NCBI RefSeq assembly: GCF_009905725.1 | Contig: NZ_JAAAKV010000004.1 | Coordinates: 186,001-250,000, forward strand | Length of the DNA stretch: 64,000 bases | Source of the DNA: Emticicia sp. CRIBPO | Lineage (GTDB): Bacteria > Bacteroidota > Bacteroidia > Cytophagales > Spirosomataceae | Direction of reading: 5' to 3' | Part shown: piece by piece, positions 61,755 through 64,000 of the stretch | Layout: every line of letters begins with the position of its first letter | How positions within the stretch are numbered: position 1 is the first letter of the stretch | Notes under the pieces: generated by a model | The model's database searches: none | Seen by the model: only the letters and a program-made list of their open reading frames with translations | Told to the model about the DNA's origin: nothing | Program-made: the position numbers and the translations under genes

Positions 61755-63557
61755 GTGTTTGATAGCGAGGACTGGATTTTTGAAAAGAAATACGACGGAT
61801 ACCGTTGCCTGGTACAGATACAGCAGGGTAAAGCCGAGCTGGTCTCCCGCAACGGTCTGTCTTTTAATAAAAAATATCCTGCCCTGGTCAGGGCTTTTGA
61901 AAGCGTAAAAAACGACATGATCCTGGACGGAGAGGTGGTGGTGGAAGATAAAAAAGGAATAAGCCGTTTTCAGTGGCTTCAGCACCTGGACGAAGAGCCG
62001 GACCGCGGACGGTTAAAATGTTATGTGTTTGATATTCTTTACTTTAACGGGTTTGATCTTACACCTCTGAACGTCCTGCAAAGGAAAAAGATACTGGAGG
62101 CCTTGCTTCCTGCATCAGAAGAAATCATCTACTCCCCGCATGCGGTCGGAGAAGGTACCAAGGCTCTCGAAGACGTCATAAAACAAGGCGGCGAAGGATT
62201 GATCGCCAAAAAAATAGCTTCCGGCTACCATCCCGGCACCCGCAGTAAAGACTGGCTGAAGATCAAGATCAACCAGGAACAGGAAATGGTCATCGGCGGG
62301 TATACCGAGCCGCAGGGTTCAAGAACAGGCTTCGGAGCCCTGCTGCTGGGCTATTATGAAGACGGCAAACTGTTCTACTCCGGTAAAGTCGGGACGGGTT
62401 TTAACGAAACATGGCTCAGGGATTTTCATGAGCAGCTGAAATCTATGGAAATAAAGACCAGGCCTTTTGAAAACAAACCGGCAGAGCGTTTTGTCCATTG
62501 GGTAAAGCCGGAACTCGTAGCCCAGGTAAAACACAGCGGCTGGACAGAGGGCGGTTCCCTCCGTCACCCGGTGTTTGTGGCCCTCCGCACCGATAAAAAA
62601 CCGGAAGAAGTGATCAGGGAAAAAGCTACAGGTAAATCAGAAAATACAGCAAACATGGAAACGACCAATATAGAAAATAAGAAAGGGGTGGAACTGAACT
62701 TCACCAACACGGAAAAACTGTTCTGGCCAGAAGAAAAAATAACCAAGGGGGATGTGATAGCCTATTATGAAAAAATGGCGGAATACCTCCTTCCTTTTGT
62801 GGTGGACAGGCCGCAGTCGCTACGCCGCAACCCGGACGGCATCAAAAATGAGGGTTTTTTCCAGAAGAATGTGGAGGGGGCAGTGCCGGACTGGATAGAG
62901 ACCAAATCACTCAGATCAAAATCCACAGGCGAAACTATTGAATACCTTTTGTGTCAGGATAAAGAGACGCTGTTATTTATGGCCAACTGGGGCTGTATAG
63001 AGATCAACCCCTGGAGCAGCCGGGTGGGAAAGATCAACAATCCCGATTACATCATTTTTGACCTCGATCCCAACGGGGCGGACATCAAAGACCTGGTAAA
63101 AACCGCTAAAAAGGTCAAAGAAATACTGGACCAGCTGGGCATCACGGGTTATCTGAAAACTTCAGGGGGCAAAGGCCTGCACATTTTTATCCCGGTATTG
63201 CCCAAATATACCTATGACGAAACCCGTTCCGTTTCACACATGATCAGCGAGGCGGTCCACCAGGCCTTGCCGGATATCACCAGCCTGGAACGGAGCCCTT
63301 CCAAAAGAAAGGGGAAGATTTACCTTGATTTTTTGCAGAACGGCAAAGGAAAAACCATGGCCTGTGCATATTCACTGCGGCCGAGAGAAGGAGCTACAGC
63401 CAGCACACCCCTGGCATGGGACGAACTGACCGATCAGCTGAATGTCAAAGACTTTAACATCAGAACCCTGCCCGGAAGAGTGAAAGCAAAAGGTGATATC
63501 TGGAAGAATTTTTTCGGTGATGCAATGGACCTCAAAGACATCCTCCAAAGGAAATAA
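61755..63557 (+). CDS. ligD: LigD ligase-polymerase part
   Basis: A 600-residue frame starting nominally at GTG 61755 but open in frame from the A10 tract. The ligase domain begins with FEKKYDGYR; the lysine in KYDG is the adenylation nucleophile. EGLIAKK and KTRPFENKP continue the nucleotidyltransferase and OB parts. After a linker near residue 315 comes the primase-like polymerase (FTNTEKLFWPEEKITKGDV, SRVGKINNPDYIIFDLDPNG with catalytic acids, TSGGKGLHIFIP). It fills and seals ends brought together by Ku. It converges with the CinA-like gene 4 bp away. Confidence 0.92.
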   Translation: MFDSEDWIFEKKYDGYRCLVQIQQGKAELVSRNGLSFNKKYPALVRAFESVKNDMILDGEVVVEDKKGISRFQWLQHLDEEPDRGRLKCYVFDILYFNGFDLTPLNVLQRKKILEALLPASEEIIYSPHAVGEGTKALEDVIKQGGEGLIAKKIASGYHPGTRSKDWLKIKINQEQEMVIGGYTEPQGSRTGFGALLLGYYEDGKLFYSGKVGTGFNETWLRDFHEQLKSMEIKTRPFENKPAERFVHWVKPELVAQVKHSGWTEGGSLRHPVFVALRTDKKPEEVIREKATGKSENTANMETTNIENKKGVELNFTNTEKLFWPEEKITKGDVIAYYEKMAEYLLPFVVDRPQSLRRNPDGIKNEGFFQKNVEGAVPDWIETKSLRSKSTGETIEYLLCQDKETLLFMANWGCIEINPWSSRVGKINNPDYIIFDLDPNGADIKDLVKTAKKVKEILDQLGITGYLKTSGGKGLHIFIPVLPKYTYDETRSVSHMISEAVHQALPDITSLERSPSKRKGKIYLDFLQNGKGKTMACAYSLRPREGATASTPLAWDELTDQLNVKDFNIRTLPGRVKAKGDIWKNFFGDAMDLKDILQRK

Positions 63558-63561
63558 GGCT

Positions 63562-64000
63562 TTACTCCTGAGCGTCTTCGAAGTAATTGTTCAGTGAAAT
63601 CCCGATATGTCTGACAGTCTTGATGATGATGTCTTCCGGGGAGCCGTCGAAAAAGAGTCTTTCAGCAAAAATCGTTTCCTTACCGTCTTTCAGGGCATGC
63701 ACAAACATGGTCCCGACAGGTTTCTCCTTCGTTTCGCTGCCACCCGGGGTGGTCAGCCCGGTGATGCCGATGTGGACGTTGGCCGGTATCAGTCGGGACA
63801 GTCCTATGGTGATAGCTTCTGTCACTTGCCGGGATTCGGGCGTGTGCTCTTCAATCAGGTCATGGGATACACCCAGTACATCTTTTTTTAGACAGGCATC
63901 GTAACAGACCAAGCCCCCTTTGAGGAACTGTCCCGCGTCCGGTACGGTGGAGAATTCAAACACGGCCCTTCCGGCTGTGGCACTTTCGGCAAAAGCCAGG
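63562..64000 (-). CDS. CinA-family amidohydrolase, partial
   Basis: The C-terminal part of a CinA/PncC-type domain, cut by the window edge: the frame is open through AESATAGRAVFEFS upstream of 63963. It shows FLKGGLVCYDACLKKDVLGV, ESRQVTEAITIGLSRLIPA and GITGLTTPGGSETKEKPVGT, the nicotinamide-nucleotide amidohydrolase pattern. Without the N-terminus it cannot be decided whether this is a stand-alone CinA domain or full CinA. Confidence 0.85.
   Translation of the reverse strand, partial: LAFAESATAGRAVFEFSTVPDAGQFLKGGLVCYDACLKKDVLGVSHDLIEEHTPESRQVTEAITIGLSRLIPANVHIGITGLTTPGGSETKEKPVGTMFVHALKDGKETIFAERLFFDGSPEDIIIKTVRHIGISLNNYFEDAQE

Noticed and set aside
1-64000. tRNA or rRNA genes
   Set aside because: No cloverleaf-type GTTCRANYC box with flanking stems and no rRNA-like sequence was found by reading.

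Overview
The window reads as a Bacteroidota chromosome, probably Cytophagales or Chitinophagales (inference). Support: no Shine-Dalgarno-like spacing, TAnnTTTG-type promoter elements, a type IX secretion C-terminal signal, two large FtsX-type permeases, a Reg_prop propeller protein, an imuA-imuB-dnaE2 mutasome and Ku/LigD end joining. Most of the sequence is ordinary chromosome; three AT-richer stretches are accessory.

Layout. 0.1-8.3 kb: FtsX permease, trypsin-like protease, remnant of a CPCC zinc-ribbon gene, then an ABC ATPase with an ABC-2 permease/M1 aminopeptidase fusion. 8.9-10.3 kb: accessory block with a methyltransferase and two gene remnants. 10.6-14.6 kb: secreted SGNH esterase, sialate-O-acetylesterase-like enzyme with T9SS tail, and a lipoprotein. 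14.7-21.9 kb: a minus-strand chain of mostly nuclease-like small genes (four proteins with a HEPN-type RX4-6H motif, a PIN protein, a DUF3800 protein, an AlbA/Schlafen protein). Nearly every gene junction carries the short site TTCGTTTTTTGAGA (reverse TCTCAAAAAACGAA), always in one orientation. A recombinase-like fragment and a RadC gene lie on its right.

22.9-33.3 kb: Crp-type regulator, two tandem paralogous outer-membrane proteins with a shared promoter and palindromic repeats, murI, propeller protein, beta-lactamase-fold hydrolase, alpha/beta hydrolase, MBL hydrolase, EthD-like protein and a divergent LysR regulator. 33.3-39.7 kb: dnaE2-imuB-imuA with a divergent S24/HTH repressor and a palindromic operator between them.

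39.7-45.6 kb: an Rhs graveyard of three truncated Rhs C-terminal modules on the minus strand, each followed by candidate immunity genes, with a RadC/Rpn-tail fragment inserted. The short site of the 15-21 kb array recurs at its left edge. 45.7-59.4 kb: truncated sigma factor, alpha/beta hydrolase, second FtsX permease, GSDH-type dehydrogenase, collagen-like lipoprotein, NarL-type two-component system, repeat propeller lipoprotein and PD40 protein. 60.3-63.6 kb: ku and ligD; ligD is split at an A10 tract. A CinA-like gene runs off the right edge.

The most unusual element is the gene-cassette-like array with its 14-bp site. Next are the silent Rhs tip array and the LigD frameshift.
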